A program made the translations under genes and the position numbers. Below the pieces are notes generated by a model. The model worked only from the letters and a program-made list of their open reading frames with translations. It made no database searches and was not told the DNA's origin. DNA of 46,860 nt, from positions 1 to 46,860 of the forward strand of contig NZ_LZZM01000183.1 in NCBI RefSeq assembly GCF_002006345.1, given 5' to 3'. Positions 18,058-26,894 of the stretch are shown here, in pieces. Within the stretch, counting starts at the first letter, position 1. Each line of letters opens with the position of its first letter. The DNA is from Clostridium puniceum. Its GTDB lineage: Bacteria > Bacillota > Clostridia > Clostridiales > Clostridiaceae.

Positions 18058-18519
18058 ATGAAAAAAGAGAATCTTAATAATAAATTCCAAAATGATTTTA
18101 ATATACTTAAAGACATATTTAGTGTCTTTAAGTTAACAAATAAGTATTATATTAAATTATGTAAAAAGTTAAATATGAAGGAAATAGAATTTCAAGCATT
18201 ATATTTAATTTATATAAGTAAAGATAAAGGTGTAAAAATGTCTTTATTGGGTGATGAGCTAGAAATTGTAAAATCAGGAGTAACAGTTTTAGTTGATAGA
18301 CTATCATTGGCAGGATTAGTTAAAAGACGTCCAGATTTAGAAGATAGAAGAATCATGAATGTGATTATAACAGAAAAAGGAAATGAAATTATGAATGATG
18401 TATTTCGAAATAATGGAATTTTTAAAGTGTCTGTGTTAGATTTTATACAACAAGACGAAAAAGAGCTTTTATGTAACTTAATAATTAAAGTGAAAGAAAA
18501 GCTGGAAAGTAACATATAA
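18058..18519 (+). CDS. MarR-family transcriptional regulator, operon A
   Basis: This 153-residue winged-helix protein has the MarR pattern: recognition region KMSLLGDELEIVKSGVTVLVDRLSLAG, then the wing LVKRRPDLEDRRIMNVIITEKG. AGGAG sits a few bases before the ATG. The gene is 117 bp after the TolC-like gene on the same strand, so it probably belongs to the efflux operon as a local repressor. It is almost the same at DNA level as the second MarR gene (26895-27356), with shared runs of about 70 bases, although the pump genes differ much more. The last codons lie in a 40-bp palindrome. Confidence 0.9.
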   Translation: MKKENLNNKFQNDFNILKDIFSVFKLTNKYYIKLCKKLNMKEIEFQALYLIYISKDKGVKMSLLGDELEIVKSGVTVLVDRLSLAGLVKRRPDLEDRRIMNVIITEKGNEIMNDVFRNNGIFKVSVLDFIQQDEKELLCNLIIKVKEKLESNI

Positions 18520-18549
18520 ATTATAAATATATTTATAATTTATATGTTA
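18510..18549. repeat. 40-bp perfect palindrome at the end of the MarR gene
   Basis: The bases from 18510 to 18549 are a perfect palindrome with no loop, centred between 18529 and 18530. It includes the stop codon of MarR (18517-18519) and runs into the left end of the MITE-like element. No copy is seen after the second MarR gene. It may act as a terminator by hairpin formation or be the result of a small inverted duplication. Confidence 0.75.
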
Positions 18550-18729
18550 AACAGGGGGGCTAAGCACGAGGCCACTGAAAAAGCACCCTTAAATTTTCAC
18601 TGTTTGAATTGGTAAAATAAGAGAGCCATTAGAACCATTTCTAAAGGCTCTCTTTAATATTTTTAGATATAAAATATTAAATATTTTCAGTTTATCAGTG
18701 ACCTCGCTAAGCACCTCTCTGTTTAACAT
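18544..18729. mobile_element. MITE-like element with imperfect terminal inverted repeats
   Basis: The left end ATGTTAAACAG (18544-18554) continues to CGAGGCCACTGA (to 18578). The right end, read on the minus strand from 18729, gives ATGTTAAACAG then GCTTAGCGAGGTCACTGA. Alignable ends of about 35 bp thus face each other across 185 bp of non-coding sequence. No transposase is present and no target duplication was identified. It lies between convergent genes and its right end overlaps the kinase stop codon. A pair of related terminators or a relic of an insertion sequence is an alternative. Confidence 0.45.
18620..18660. terminator. Bidirectional terminator between MarR and the OmpR-type kinase gene
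   Basis: AGAGAGCC (18620-18627) pairs with GGCTCTCT (18646-18653), with an inner AGAA/TTCT pairing. The plus side is followed by TTTAATAT and the minus side by TTATTTTACC. It would serve both convergent transcripts. Confidence 0.6.
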
Positions 18730-19754
18730 GGTAATTTAATAGTAAAAATAGATCCTTTCCCTAACTGGCTATCCACTTCTATTATCCCTCCACATAAATT
18801 GATAATTCTTTTTACAAGGGCTAGTCCTAAGCCATTGCCTTCAGAAGAATGGGATTTATCTCCCTGATAAAACTTGTCAAAGATATGTTTTTGCACATCT
18901 TCGGTGATACCAACACCAGTATCCGAAATGATTGCTGTAATCCAGCCAGAAGATTGTTTTAAGGTGCATGCAATTATTCCATTATCTGGTGTGAATTTTA
19001 TTGCGTTATCTAATATATTTACCCATACTTGTGATAATAATTCTTCACTTCCATAGAAAGTAATTTCATCTAAATTAATATCTAAGTCAATATTTTTGTC
19101 AGACCATTTTGGTTCAAGAAATAATAAAGTTTGTCTAAATTGCTCATCTAGTTTAAAGTTTCTTTTTTCTGCTATGATTCCTTGATTTTCAAGTTTTGAA
19201 ATTTGTAGAATAGTATGGATCAAATTAGACAATCTTTTTGTATTGTTAAGTATTTTTTCAATATATTTATTTCTTTCTTCTTCTGTCAGATTACTGTCCT
19301 GAAGCAGCATTGTATATCCATCTATAGAGGCAATAGGCGTTTTGAATTCATGAGAAACATTGTCAATAAAGTCATTACGAAAAGTTTCAATATTATTGAG
19401 TTCATTCACCATAATATTAAAATTGTGTAACATTTTTTCTAGTTCTTTGACAGGATGCTTTTCTTGATTTATTTTAATATTAAAATTACCTTTTGCGACT
19501 TCAATTAACGCTTCACTAATTTTTATAATTGGAGGTAATATTATCTTTCCTATGATAGCTGCAATAATTGTTCCTACAAGCAAACTAATAATATATAAAT
19601 TAATAAGTGGAAAGAGTATGGAGCTTGAAGTTGGTATAGGAACTATATTAAAGTAGATATTTATAGTGAAAGAAATTACTGCTGATACTAACATAATAAA
19701 AAAAATGATTAATGAAGAAAAAAATATTGGTTTTAAGGTATTATTTTTATTCAT
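18723..19754 (-). CDS. Sensor histidine kinase (HisKA/HAMP), partner of the OmpR-type regulator
   Basis: Two N-terminal membrane helices (about 10-35 and 45-70) are separated by a very short outside loop. A HAMP linker (PIIKISEALIEVAKGNFNIK) follows, then a HisKA domain with phospho-acceptor His135 (NVSHEFKTPIASIDGY) and a HATPase_c domain with N-box VWVNILDNAIKFTP, ISDTGVGI and GNGLGLALVKRI. It has 343 residues. Its start overlaps the end of the response regulator gene by eight bases, so the two are co-translated. The small sensing part suggests that it reads a membrane signal. It is encoded divergently from efflux operon B and probably controls it. Confidence 0.9.
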   Translation of the reverse strand: MNKNNTLKPIFFSSLIIFFIMLVSAVISFTINIYFNIVPIPTSSSILFPLINLYIISLLVGTIIAAIIGKIILPPIIKISEALIEVAKGNFNIKINQEKHPVKELEKMLHNFNIMVNELNNIETFRNDFIDNVSHEFKTPIASIDGYTMLLQDSNLTEEERNKYIEKILNNTKRLSNLIHTILQISKLENQGIIAEKRNFKLDEQFRQTLLFLEPKWSDKNIDLDINLDEITFYGSEELLSQVWVNILDNAIKFTPDNGIIACTLKQSSGWITAIISDTGVGITEDVQKHIFDKFYQGDKSHSSEGNGLGLALVKRIINLCGGIIEVDSQLGKGSIFTIKLPC

Positions 19755-20424
19755 GTTTCTTTACCACCTTATATCCAAGTCCTCTTACAGTTATTATTTC
19801 AAAATCATTATTACTTTTAAAACGATCTCTCAGACGATTAATATGTACATCTACAGTTCGGATATCTGTCTCTGAATCAAGGCCCCAAAATTCATCCATA
19901 AGTTCTTGTCTGGTAAATATACGATTAGGGTAAGAGGCAAGTTTATATAAAATATAGAATTCTTTTTGTGGAAGTACTGTTGCTTCACTATTTTGATATA
20001 CGGACAAAGAATCGTATTCCAATAAAGTTTCGCCAATACATTGTTTTTTTTCATTAATAATTTGTGCTCTTCTTAGCAATGCTCCAACTCTTAGCACCAT
20101 TTCATTAACATTAATGGGCTTGATCATATAATCATCAATTCCAAGTAGAAAACCACGCTTAATATCTTGAAAGCTTTCCTTAGCTGTAATCATTAATACC
20201 GGAAGATTAAATTGTGCATCTCGAATAGATTGAATTAGTTCAAAACCATCCATATTAGGCATCATAATGTCAGAAAGAATTAAGTCAATATATTCTCTAT
20301 CTAAAACATTAAGTGCTTCAACACCATCCTTTGCACTAGTAGTTTTATATCCATTTTTGACCAAGACAGTACTGAATAATTCACAAAGTTCTACATCATC
20401 CTCTACGATTAAAATATGAAACAT
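19747..20424 (-). CDS. OmpR/PhoB-family response regulator
   Basis: The receiver domain has acidic residues in ILIVEDDVEL, phospho-acceptor Asp52 (LILSDIMMPNMDGF) and Lys in YMIKPINVNEM. The winged-helix output domain ends with DVHINRLRDRFKSNNDFEI and TVRGLGYKVVKK. The start is the ATG at 20424, seven bases after GGAGG (minus strand); in-frame upstream codons would begin ahead of that site. This gives 225 residues. With the overlapping kinase gene downstream it forms a two-component system transcribed away from efflux operon B, which starts 361 bp to the right. The promoter of operon B has a poor -35 box, as expected if this protein is its activator. Confidence 0.92.
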   Translation of the reverse strand: MFHILIVEDDVELCELFSTVLVKNGYKTTSAKDGVEALNVLDREYIDLILSDIMMPNMDGFELIQSIRDAQFNLPVLMITAKESFQDIKRGFLLGIDDYMIKPINVNEMVLRVGALLRRAQIINEKKQCIGETLLEYDSLSVYQNSEATVLPQKEFYILYKLASYPNRIFTRQELMDEFWGLDSETDIRTVDVHINRLRDRFKSNNDFEIITVRGLGYKVVKKHE

Positions 20425-20784
20425 TTCAACAACCTCCTTCAATTGTATTAATTATATAATATTTTAACTGTTTTTTTGCGCCATAATATAAAGCTTACAT
20501 CAATTATAACTAACAAATATAAATTGAATATAAACTCATACTTGTAGGATTTTTGAAAAAGATTCAATTATTAAAATGAAAATTAACTAAAAAGTTTAAA
20601 TTGAGTTAATAATTCTATGCTAAACTCCGTATTAAATATTTGTTAATGGTAGATATGAGTCAAAAATGAAATAGTATCCGATTAAGGTTATAAGTAGGAA
20701 GTATCACTCTAGAAATAGAATGGTATTTTATAATTATCGGATTAATAGAAGAAATATTTTGTGTTAAAAAATAGGAGGGCAAAA
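20425..20784. promoter_or_regulatory. Divergent promoter region between the OmpR-type system and efflux operon B
   Basis: No gene is seen. TATAAT at 20729-20734 is a fair -10 for operon B with no recognisable -35 at the right distance, which suggests dependence on an activator. A near-inverted pair, ATCCGATTA around 20677 and TTATCGGATTA around 20735, flanks it at about 60 bp. The palindrome seen before operon A (11941) has no counterpart here. Confidence 0.35.
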
Positions 20785-22035
20785 ATGAAAAATATAAAAA
20801 AAATAGTTATATTTGCAGTTGTTATTGTAGCAGTAATAGGAGTGATAGTAGTTAAAAATAACTTATCAGCAAACAAAAAAAATGAAAATGTTGCAGTTGT
20901 TGTGAAGAAAACTGCAGTTGAAGTACAAAGTGCAAAGGCAACACAAAAAAATTCTGGTGATACATATAAAGCTACTTTAGAAGCAACTGAGCAAGGGATT
21001 ATAAACAGTAAGATATCAGCAAGAATTATATCCGTATCAATTGAAAATGGGCAATATGTAAATGCAGGTGACACAATAGCTACTCTAGATGCTCAAGATA
21101 TAGAAAATAATATAAGATCTTCAGAAAGTCAATTAAAGGTAATTGAAGAGCAATTAAATTCTGCACAAGTAACTCTTAAAAAGCTTAAGCTTAATTTAGA
21201 TGATGCTAAGCGCAACTATGACAGACAAAAAAATCTTTATGAAAAGGGTGGTATATCAAAGGCTGATTTTGAAGCTGCTGAGAAGGCTGTAAATACAGCA
21301 GAAGCTGATTATGAGGCAGGAAACGTGAGTATTCAATCAGCCCAAGCAAATATAGAAGCACAAAAAGTAAGTATAGCTAATCTACAAGATAATTTGAAGA
21401 ATACAGTAATTACAGCTCCCATAAGTGGCGTAATAAGTGATAAGGCTATAAATATAGGACAAATGGCAGCTCCTAGTGCAGCACTTGCAAAGGTTAATGA
21501 TATATCAGCTGTATATGCAACAATACAAATACCGCAAGAAAAAATAAGTAGCACAAAAATTGGACAAGCAGCTACAGCCACTGTTGAGGGAAGTGACAGA
21601 GTCTATGATGGAACTGTTCAAAAAATAGATTTGTCAGCTGATACTGCGGCTAGAGTATTTAGTTGCAAGATAAAAATAGATAACAGTGATAAATCACTGT
21701 ATCCAGGTATTTATGCAAAAGCGAAACTTTTAAACTCAGAAAAAACTCAAGTGATAGCTGTGCCAATTAATGTTTTAGTTGGAAATGAGGGTGATTATTC
21801 AGTTTTCATAAATGATAATGGAAAAGCTAAAAAGCAAAAAGTAAAAATTGGAGAAACTGATGAAAAAAATATAGAAATAACAGAGGGTATAAAGGATGGG
21901 GAGCAAATAATCTGTACTAATACAAGTACATTACAAGATGGTAATGAAATAGACGTAGCTTCTAGCAAAGATGAAAATTCATTAGAAACAAATACTAAAC
22001 AAAATGGTGATTCTGCAGAAGAAGTTTCTAAATAG
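20785..22035 (+). CDS. RND efflux adaptor (membrane-fusion protein), operon B
   Basis: This is a paralogue of 12104-13354 of identical length (416 residues): signal anchor, lipoyl halves (ISARIISVSIENGQYVNAG and TVITAPISGVISDKAINIGQ) around a coiled-coil hairpin, beta-barrel and an acidic tail. The start is the ATG at 20785, five bases after AGGAGGG (20773-20779); a GTG at 20761 precedes that site. The first 25 codons are nearly identical in DNA to copy A and the rest is clearly more diverged. It is followed after 12 bp by the pump gene, with the same AGGAGGGAT leader as in copy A. It acts in the membrane and wall space together with the RND pump. Confidence 0.88.
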   Translation: MKNIKKIVIFAVVIVAVIGVIVVKNNLSANKKNENVAVVVKKTAVEVQSAKATQKNSGDTYKATLEATEQGIINSKISARIISVSIENGQYVNAGDTIATLDAQDIENNIRSSESQLKVIEEQLNSAQVTLKKLKLNLDDAKRNYDRQKNLYEKGGISKADFEAAEKAVNTAEADYEAGNVSIQSAQANIEAQKVSIANLQDNLKNTVITAPISGVISDKAINIGQMAAPSAALAKVNDISAVYATIQIPQEKISSTKIGQAATATVEGSDRVYDGTVQKIDLSADTAARVFSCKIKIDNSDKSLYPGIYAKAKLLNSEKTQVIAVPINVLVGNEGDYSVFINDNGKAKKQKVKIGETDEKNIEITEGIKDGEQIICTNTSTLQDGNEIDVASSKDENSLETNTKQNGDSAEEVSK

Positions 22036-22047
22036 GAGGGATAACAA

Positions 22048-25000
22048 ATGAATATAGCAAATATTAGTATTAAAAGACCAGTATTTATAACAGTTATAAT
22101 GATTGCCCTCACTATTTTAGGTTATACAAATTATCAAAAGTTAGTACTTAATGATATGCCAGATGCAGATATGCCTTATGTTTCAGTTGTTGTTACACAA
22201 CAAGGGGCAACACCACAAGAACTTGAAACAAAGGTAACAAAAAAAGTTGAAGATGCAGTTCAAAAAATTTCAGGAGTTGACACTATAACATCTACTGTAA
22301 CAGAAGGGGTTTCACAAACTACTATAGGATTTGAATTAAGTAAAGATTCTGATGTGGCAGCACAAGAGGTTAGAGATAAGGTTTCAAGTATTAGAGGGGA
22401 ATTACCAACTGATGCTAATGATCCGGTTATTTCTAAATTTGATATGTCAGCATCATCTATAGTATCTATTGCTGTTTATGGATTGGATGATAATCAAGAA
22501 TTATCAGACATTGTAGATGAAACTATAAAACCAAAGCTATATACAGTTTCTGGTATTGGATCAGTAGACGTATCTGGTCAGGATACAAGAGAAATTCATA
22601 TAAAGCTAGATAATAATAAATTATTACAGTACGGTCTTACATCAAGTCAAGTAGTAAACAGTATTAGAATTGATAATATTGACCAATCAAGCGGAAAAGT
22701 TACTGATGCAGATAATGAGATTTCTATTACTACAAATAGTAAGATACAAAAAATTGAAGACTTTAAGAATATTTTAATAACTAAGAAAAATGGAACAGAA
22801 ATCAGATTAAAAGATATCGCAAAAGTTGAAGATACAGTTGAAGATAAGACAAGTCTTGCTTTTTATCAAGGGAAACAATCAATTGGTATAGATGTAGTTA
22901 AGCAATCTGGTGCTAATACTGTTGAAGTAGCAGAAGGTGTTAAATCAAAATTAAATGAGATTAAAGCATCTTTACCAGATGGTGTACATGTTGATATTGT
23001 TAGTGATAATTCAGAATCAATTCAAGCCACAGTAGAAGGCGTTAATCATACTATTATAGAGGGATGTGTACTCGCAGTTATTATTGTATTCTTGTTCTTA
23101 CATGAATGGGAAAGTACTCTTATAAGTGCATTATCTCTACCAATATCAATTGTAACTACTTTCATTTGTATGAAAATGACGAACTTTTCATTAAATACAA
23201 TGTCTTTAACAGGGTTATCACTGGCCGTAGGGCTTTTAATTGATGATGCCATAGTTGTTATTGAAAATATTGTAACACATTTGCATATGGGAAAAGGTCC
23301 AATAGAAGCAGCAAGAGAAGCTACCTCTGAAATTGGATTTGCAGTAATAGCAACAACTTCAGCTGTTATTGCAGTATTCTTACCTATAGCAATGATAGAA
23401 GGAATGCTTGGAAAATACTTTATTGAATTTGCTTTGACTATTGTTTTTAGTATGGTAGTTTCATTGTTTGTATCTTTTACCCTTGTGCCTATGATGTCAT
23501 CTAAAATGCTTAAAGAGGGGAAAAAGGAAAGTAAAACATTTGTTGGTAAGTTTTTTGAGTGGTTCAATGAGAAATTTGATAGCTTGGCTGAAAAATATTC
23601 ACATTTGTTACTGAAGACTCTTAATTACAGATTACTAGTTTTAATTATTTGTGCAGTTATGTTTATAGGTAGTATTGGAGTAGGTACAAATTTAGGTTTT
23701 TCTATGCTGCCTTCCAGTGATAAAGGTCAAGTAACAGTTAGTGCAGATTTTGATTCTGGAATGACTTTAGATGCAGCATCGCAAAAAAATAAACAACTTG
23801 AGGAAATAATTAAAAGTAAGTATCCAGAAGTAGAAGGAATGTATTCAACTGTAAGTAAAAGCAAAACATCAATTAAACTTGAGTTAGTAGATAAAAAAGA
23901 GCGTAAGAATAGTTCAAGAGAAATAGCTGAAAAGCTTAGAACAGATTTAAGCGGAATTCCAGGAACTGAGGTTACAGTATCAGCTGCTTCAATGGGAGGC
24001 GGAGGAGGAGCCTCAAAAGATATAACTTATAATCTTGTAAGTGAAGATAGAGAAAAGCTTCAAGTATTCGCAGAAAAAATAAAGAAAGAAATGGCGGAGG
24101 ATCCTAATGCAAGAGATGTAAGCAGCAATAATAAATCTGGTGCACCTGAAGCAAAGATAGATGTAGATCGTGACAAAGCTGCAGATTTAGGTGTTAATAG
24201 TTCAGATGTTGCAAGTACTTTGTATACACTATTTAATGGGTCAACTGTAACAAAATATGATGGTGGAAAAGATAGATATGATGTTAAAGTGTCTCTTGAT
24301 GAAGATCAGCGTAAAAATCTTAATGATCTTAATGGAATTTACGTTTCAGGTTCGAATAATACTCAAATTCCATTAACACAAGTAACTAAGAAAGTTATTG
24401 GAACAACCTCATCAGAATTACACAGATATGGTAAACAAGCACAAGTTGAAATTTCTTGTAATGTTTCAGGAGTTTCAACAGGTACTTTCCAAAATCAATA
24501 TCTTGAAAAAATCAAAAGTGAGCTACCAGAAGGAATTTCATTATCACTTGGTGGAATGAATCAGATGATGCAAAAAAGTGTGGCAAGTTTAATGCAAGCA
24601 ATAGTGTTAGCAATTATTTTCTTGTATTTAGTTATGGCAGCACAATTTGAAAGCTTTATTGATCCAGTATCTATACTATTTGCTTTACCACTTGCAATTA
24701 TTGGAGCAATGCTAGGACTATTTGTTTTCGGAAGTGAAATAAGTATGACAGCATTACTTGGTATAGTAATGCTTATGGGATTAGTTTCGAAAAATGGAAT
24801 ATTGCTTATTGATGCAGCTAAGGAAAGGATTAAAGAAGGAATACCTAGAAATGAAGCTTTAAAAGAAGCAGGACTCAAAAGATTACGTCCAATAATTATG
24901 ACAACTTTAGCTATGATATTTGGTATGTTACCTTCAGCTGTTTCTACAAGCTTAGGTGCAGAGATAACTGCACCAATGGCACAAGTTGTAATTGGAGGCT

Positions 25001-25137
25001 TAATTACTGCTACAATTTTAACCTTATTTGTAGTGCCAATTGCATACACAATACTTGATGATTTGAAAAATAAATTTGAGAAATTAGCTCATAAAAAATC
25101 ATCAAAAGTTAATGGTGAATTGAATTCAAATTTATAG
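22048..25137 (+). CDS. RND-family efflux pump (AcrB/SwrC-like), operon B
   Basis: This paralogue of 13367-16447 has 1029 residues and the same plan. The TM4 pair Asp399-Asp400 (GLLIDDAIVVIENIV) and TM10 Lys915 (GLVSKNGILLID) of the proton relay are kept. Differences are concentrated in the external loops, where substrates bind; for example it has SMLPSSDKGQVTVSADF in place of SQVATDNGQVNVSAAF, and an extra Gly-rich stretch near residue 650. Different substrates for the two pumps are therefore likely, but this is inference. Copy B keeps the more usual 'LPSSDKGQ' motif of the family. Confidence 0.92.
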   Translation: MNIANISIKRPVFITVIMIALTILGYTNYQKLVLNDMPDADMPYVSVVVTQQGATPQELETKVTKKVEDAVQKISGVDTITSTVTEGVSQTTIGFELSKDSDVAAQEVRDKVSSIRGELPTDANDPVISKFDMSASSIVSIAVYGLDDNQELSDIVDETIKPKLYTVSGIGSVDVSGQDTREIHIKLDNNKLLQYGLTSSQVVNSIRIDNIDQSSGKVTDADNEISITTNSKIQKIEDFKNILITKKNGTEIRLKDIAKVEDTVEDKTSLAFYQGKQSIGIDVVKQSGANTVEVAEGVKSKLNEIKASLPDGVHVDIVSDNSESIQATVEGVNHTIIEGCVLAVIIVFLFLHEWESTLISALSLPISIVTTFICMKMTNFSLNTMSLTGLSLAVGLLIDDAIVVIENIVTHLHMGKGPIEAAREATSEIGFAVIATTSAVIAVFLPIAMIEGMLGKYFIEFALTIVFSMVVSLFVSFTLVPMMSSKMLKEGKKESKTFVGKFFEWFNEKFDSLAEKYSHLLLKTLNYRLLVLIICAVMFIGSIGVGTNLGFSMLPSSDKGQVTVSADFDSGMTLDAASQKNKQLEEIIKSKYPEVEGMYSTVSKSKTSIKLELVDKKERKNSSREIAEKLRTDLSGIPGTEVTVSAASMGGGGGASKDITYNLVSEDREKLQVFAEKIKKEMAEDPNARDVSSNNKSGAPEAKIDVDRDKAADLGVNSSDVASTLYTLFNGSTVTKYDGGKDRYDVKVSLDEDQRKNLNDLNGIYVSGSNNTQIPLTQVTKKVIGTTSSELHRYGKQAQVEISCNVSGVSTGTFQNQYLEKIKSELPEGISLSLGGMNQMMQKSVASLMQAIVLAIIFLYLVMAAQFESFIDPVSILFALPLAIIGAMLGLFVFGSEISMTALLGIVMLMGLVSKNGILLIDAAKERIKEGIPRNEALKEAGLKRLRPIIMTTLAMIFGMLPSAVSTSLGAEITAPMAQVVIGGLITATILTLFVVPIAYTILDDLKNKFEKLAHKKSSKVNGELNSNL

Positions 25138-25160
25138 AAATTAATATATTATAGGAATTT

Positions 25161-25216
25161 AAAGAGGCTATACTAAAATTTAAACAATGTTAATTTTAGA
25201 TATAGTCCCTTTAAAA
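25161..25216 (+). terminator. Hairpin between pump and TolC-like genes, operon B
   Basis: Arms at 25161-25180 and 25192-25212 form a long stem with the same sequence as the operon A hairpin (16463-16518), followed by TTTAAAA. The conserved stem and changed loop between copies support an RNA role in partial termination. Confidence 0.65.
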
Positions 25217-25323
25217 TTATATATAGAAAAGTATAGAATTTAAATATTCATTTTTCCAACGGAATTTTAAAAATAATATAAATTTAAGAAATTACAGGGT
25301 AGTTTAACATCAATTATTCATTA

Positions 25324-25348
25324 TTAATAATTAACTATTAATTATTAA
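25324..25348. repeat. 11-bp inverted repeat just before the second TolC-like gene
   Basis: TTAATAATTAA (25324-25334), CTA, TTAATTATTAA (25338-25348) lies immediately upstream of AAGGAGG. It is AT-only apart from the loop C and may be chance, or it may affect translation start. Confidence 0.3.
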
Positions 25349-25367
25349 TTATTTAAGGAGGATATAT

Positions 25368-26666
25368 ATGAGAAAAAATATAAATAAATTAATTGCTTTT
25401 GCAATTGGAATGAGTGTTATAAGCGGAAGTGCTATACCAGCATTTGCGGCAGAAAATGTTCAAAATAATAGTACTAATACTATAAATGTAGCAACATCAG
25501 CGGTGACTATTACTACTACTAATGATGGTAGTACTGGTGCAATATATGCACAAAGTCAAGTGAAGCACAAGCCAGTTCTTACCTTGCAAGAATCTATTGA
25601 TGCAGATATTAGTAATAGTGATAAATTTTCTTTAAAGGCTAAAGAAATAGAATTATATGAAGATAAACTAGATATTCAAGATGAAATTGATGAGGTTAAT
25701 GATGAAGATAATGATTTTCCTTACGATAAAATTGAACTAATGGTTGACCAAAGTAAAGAACAGAAAAAATATATGGAAGATCAGATAGCACAAGATATTA
25801 CTAATAAATATAATGACTTGATTACAAGAGAAAATGAAATAAGTAAAATAAAAAAGCGAATTGAAATTAAAACTACAGAAAATGAATATTTGAAGCTAAA
25901 AAAAGATTTAGGAATAGTAACTGATATAGCAGTAAAAAATGCTGAAGTTGAATTTCAGAAATTAAAAAATAGTGAAAAAGCAAAAGAAGATCAGCTAAAA
26001 AATGCTAAAGATTACTTTAAAGTATTAACCGACAAAGACTTAAATAATTATGAATTACAACAACAAGAAGAATTTAAAGCATTTAGGATAGAGGGGTCTC
26101 AAGATAAATATTTTGATGAAATTATAGATAAATATTATAAATATGATAAAAAGCTTATTGAACTAATTAAGGATAACTTGGAAGATAATAAAGTTGATAG
26201 ACCAAATACTTCTGACGAACCTGATGAAGATGATTATACACATACTGTAGATAATGGAAATGGAACTACAAGTAAGGAATTCGATTCGACTGGATATGCA
26301 GCAGCAAAGGTAGCTTATGTAAAGGAGTGGGCTGATTATGGAACTTATTTAGAAAGTAAATATGACTACAGAAGTAGTAAAGTTTCATTGGAAGATAATA
26401 AGAAAAATCTTAAAAATGGATTAAAAGAAAGTTATGCCAGTCTGCTAGATATGGAAAATGGTATTATTGTTGCTAAATCTAATATTGAGGTGAAGAATAA
26501 AGAACTTAGTATTGCCAGATTAAGGTATGATGAAGGATTGATAATTGAAAATGAATATAATACATTAGTTTTAGACAATAAGGATCTAGAAACTGAATTA
26601 AGAAATTCAATTAATAAGTATAATACATTAAGAAATAAAATTCAAAAACCTTGGTTGCTTAATTAG
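25368..26666 (+). CDS. TolC-family-like secreted coiled-coil protein, operon B
   Basis: This paralogue of 16660-17940 has 432 residues. Signal peptide MRKNINKLIAFAIGMSVISG ends near AFA-AEN, followed by LTLQESIDADISNSDKFSLK, long charged coiled-coil helices and the same C-terminal ending IQKPWLLN. The middle segment after DRPNTSDEPDEDD contains a low-complexity insert (GNGTTSKEFD) that differs in length from copy A. AAGGAGG stands before the ATG. It is the third gene of operon B. As with copy A, a TolC-like protein in an organism without an outer membrane has no settled function; docking of the adaptor in the wall is a guess. Confidence 0.75.
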   Translation: MRKNINKLIAFAIGMSVISGSAIPAFAAENVQNNSTNTINVATSAVTITTTNDGSTGAIYAQSQVKHKPVLTLQESIDADISNSDKFSLKAKEIELYEDKLDIQDEIDEVNDEDNDFPYDKIELMVDQSKEQKKYMEDQIAQDITNKYNDLITRENEISKIKKRIEIKTTENEYLKLKKDLGIVTDIAVKNAEVEFQKLKNSEKAKEDQLKNAKDYFKVLTDKDLNNYELQQQEEFKAFRIEGSQDKYFDEIIDKYYKYDKKLIELIKDNLEDNKVDRPNTSDEPDEDDYTHTVDNGNGTTSKEFDSTGYAAAKVAYVKEWADYGTYLESKYDYRSSKVSLEDNKKNLKNGLKESYASLLDMENGIIVAKSNIEVKNKELSIARLRYDEGLIIENEYNTLVLDNKDLETELRNSINKYNTLRNKIQKPWLLN

Positions 26667-26894
26667 CGGTCGAAGAGTGCTGTTCATAAGATTAAAAAAA
26701 AGAAAACCTTCAAAAACATAGATATAAAACGTTAGTTGAAATTAATTTTAAATATTTATGAAAGATATTAGATCAAGTGAAAGTAATTTAGTAATTTTGG
26801 ATAGCAGCATAATAGACAATTGTTTAGGCAGTAAGGATGAAACAAATTTTCACTTTATGTAAAACTATAGTAAGTTTATTAGGAGTTAGTTTTT

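Noticed and set aside
18544..18729. Complete insertion sequence
   Set aside because: The interval is only 186 bp and has no transposase; at most it is a MITE or relic.
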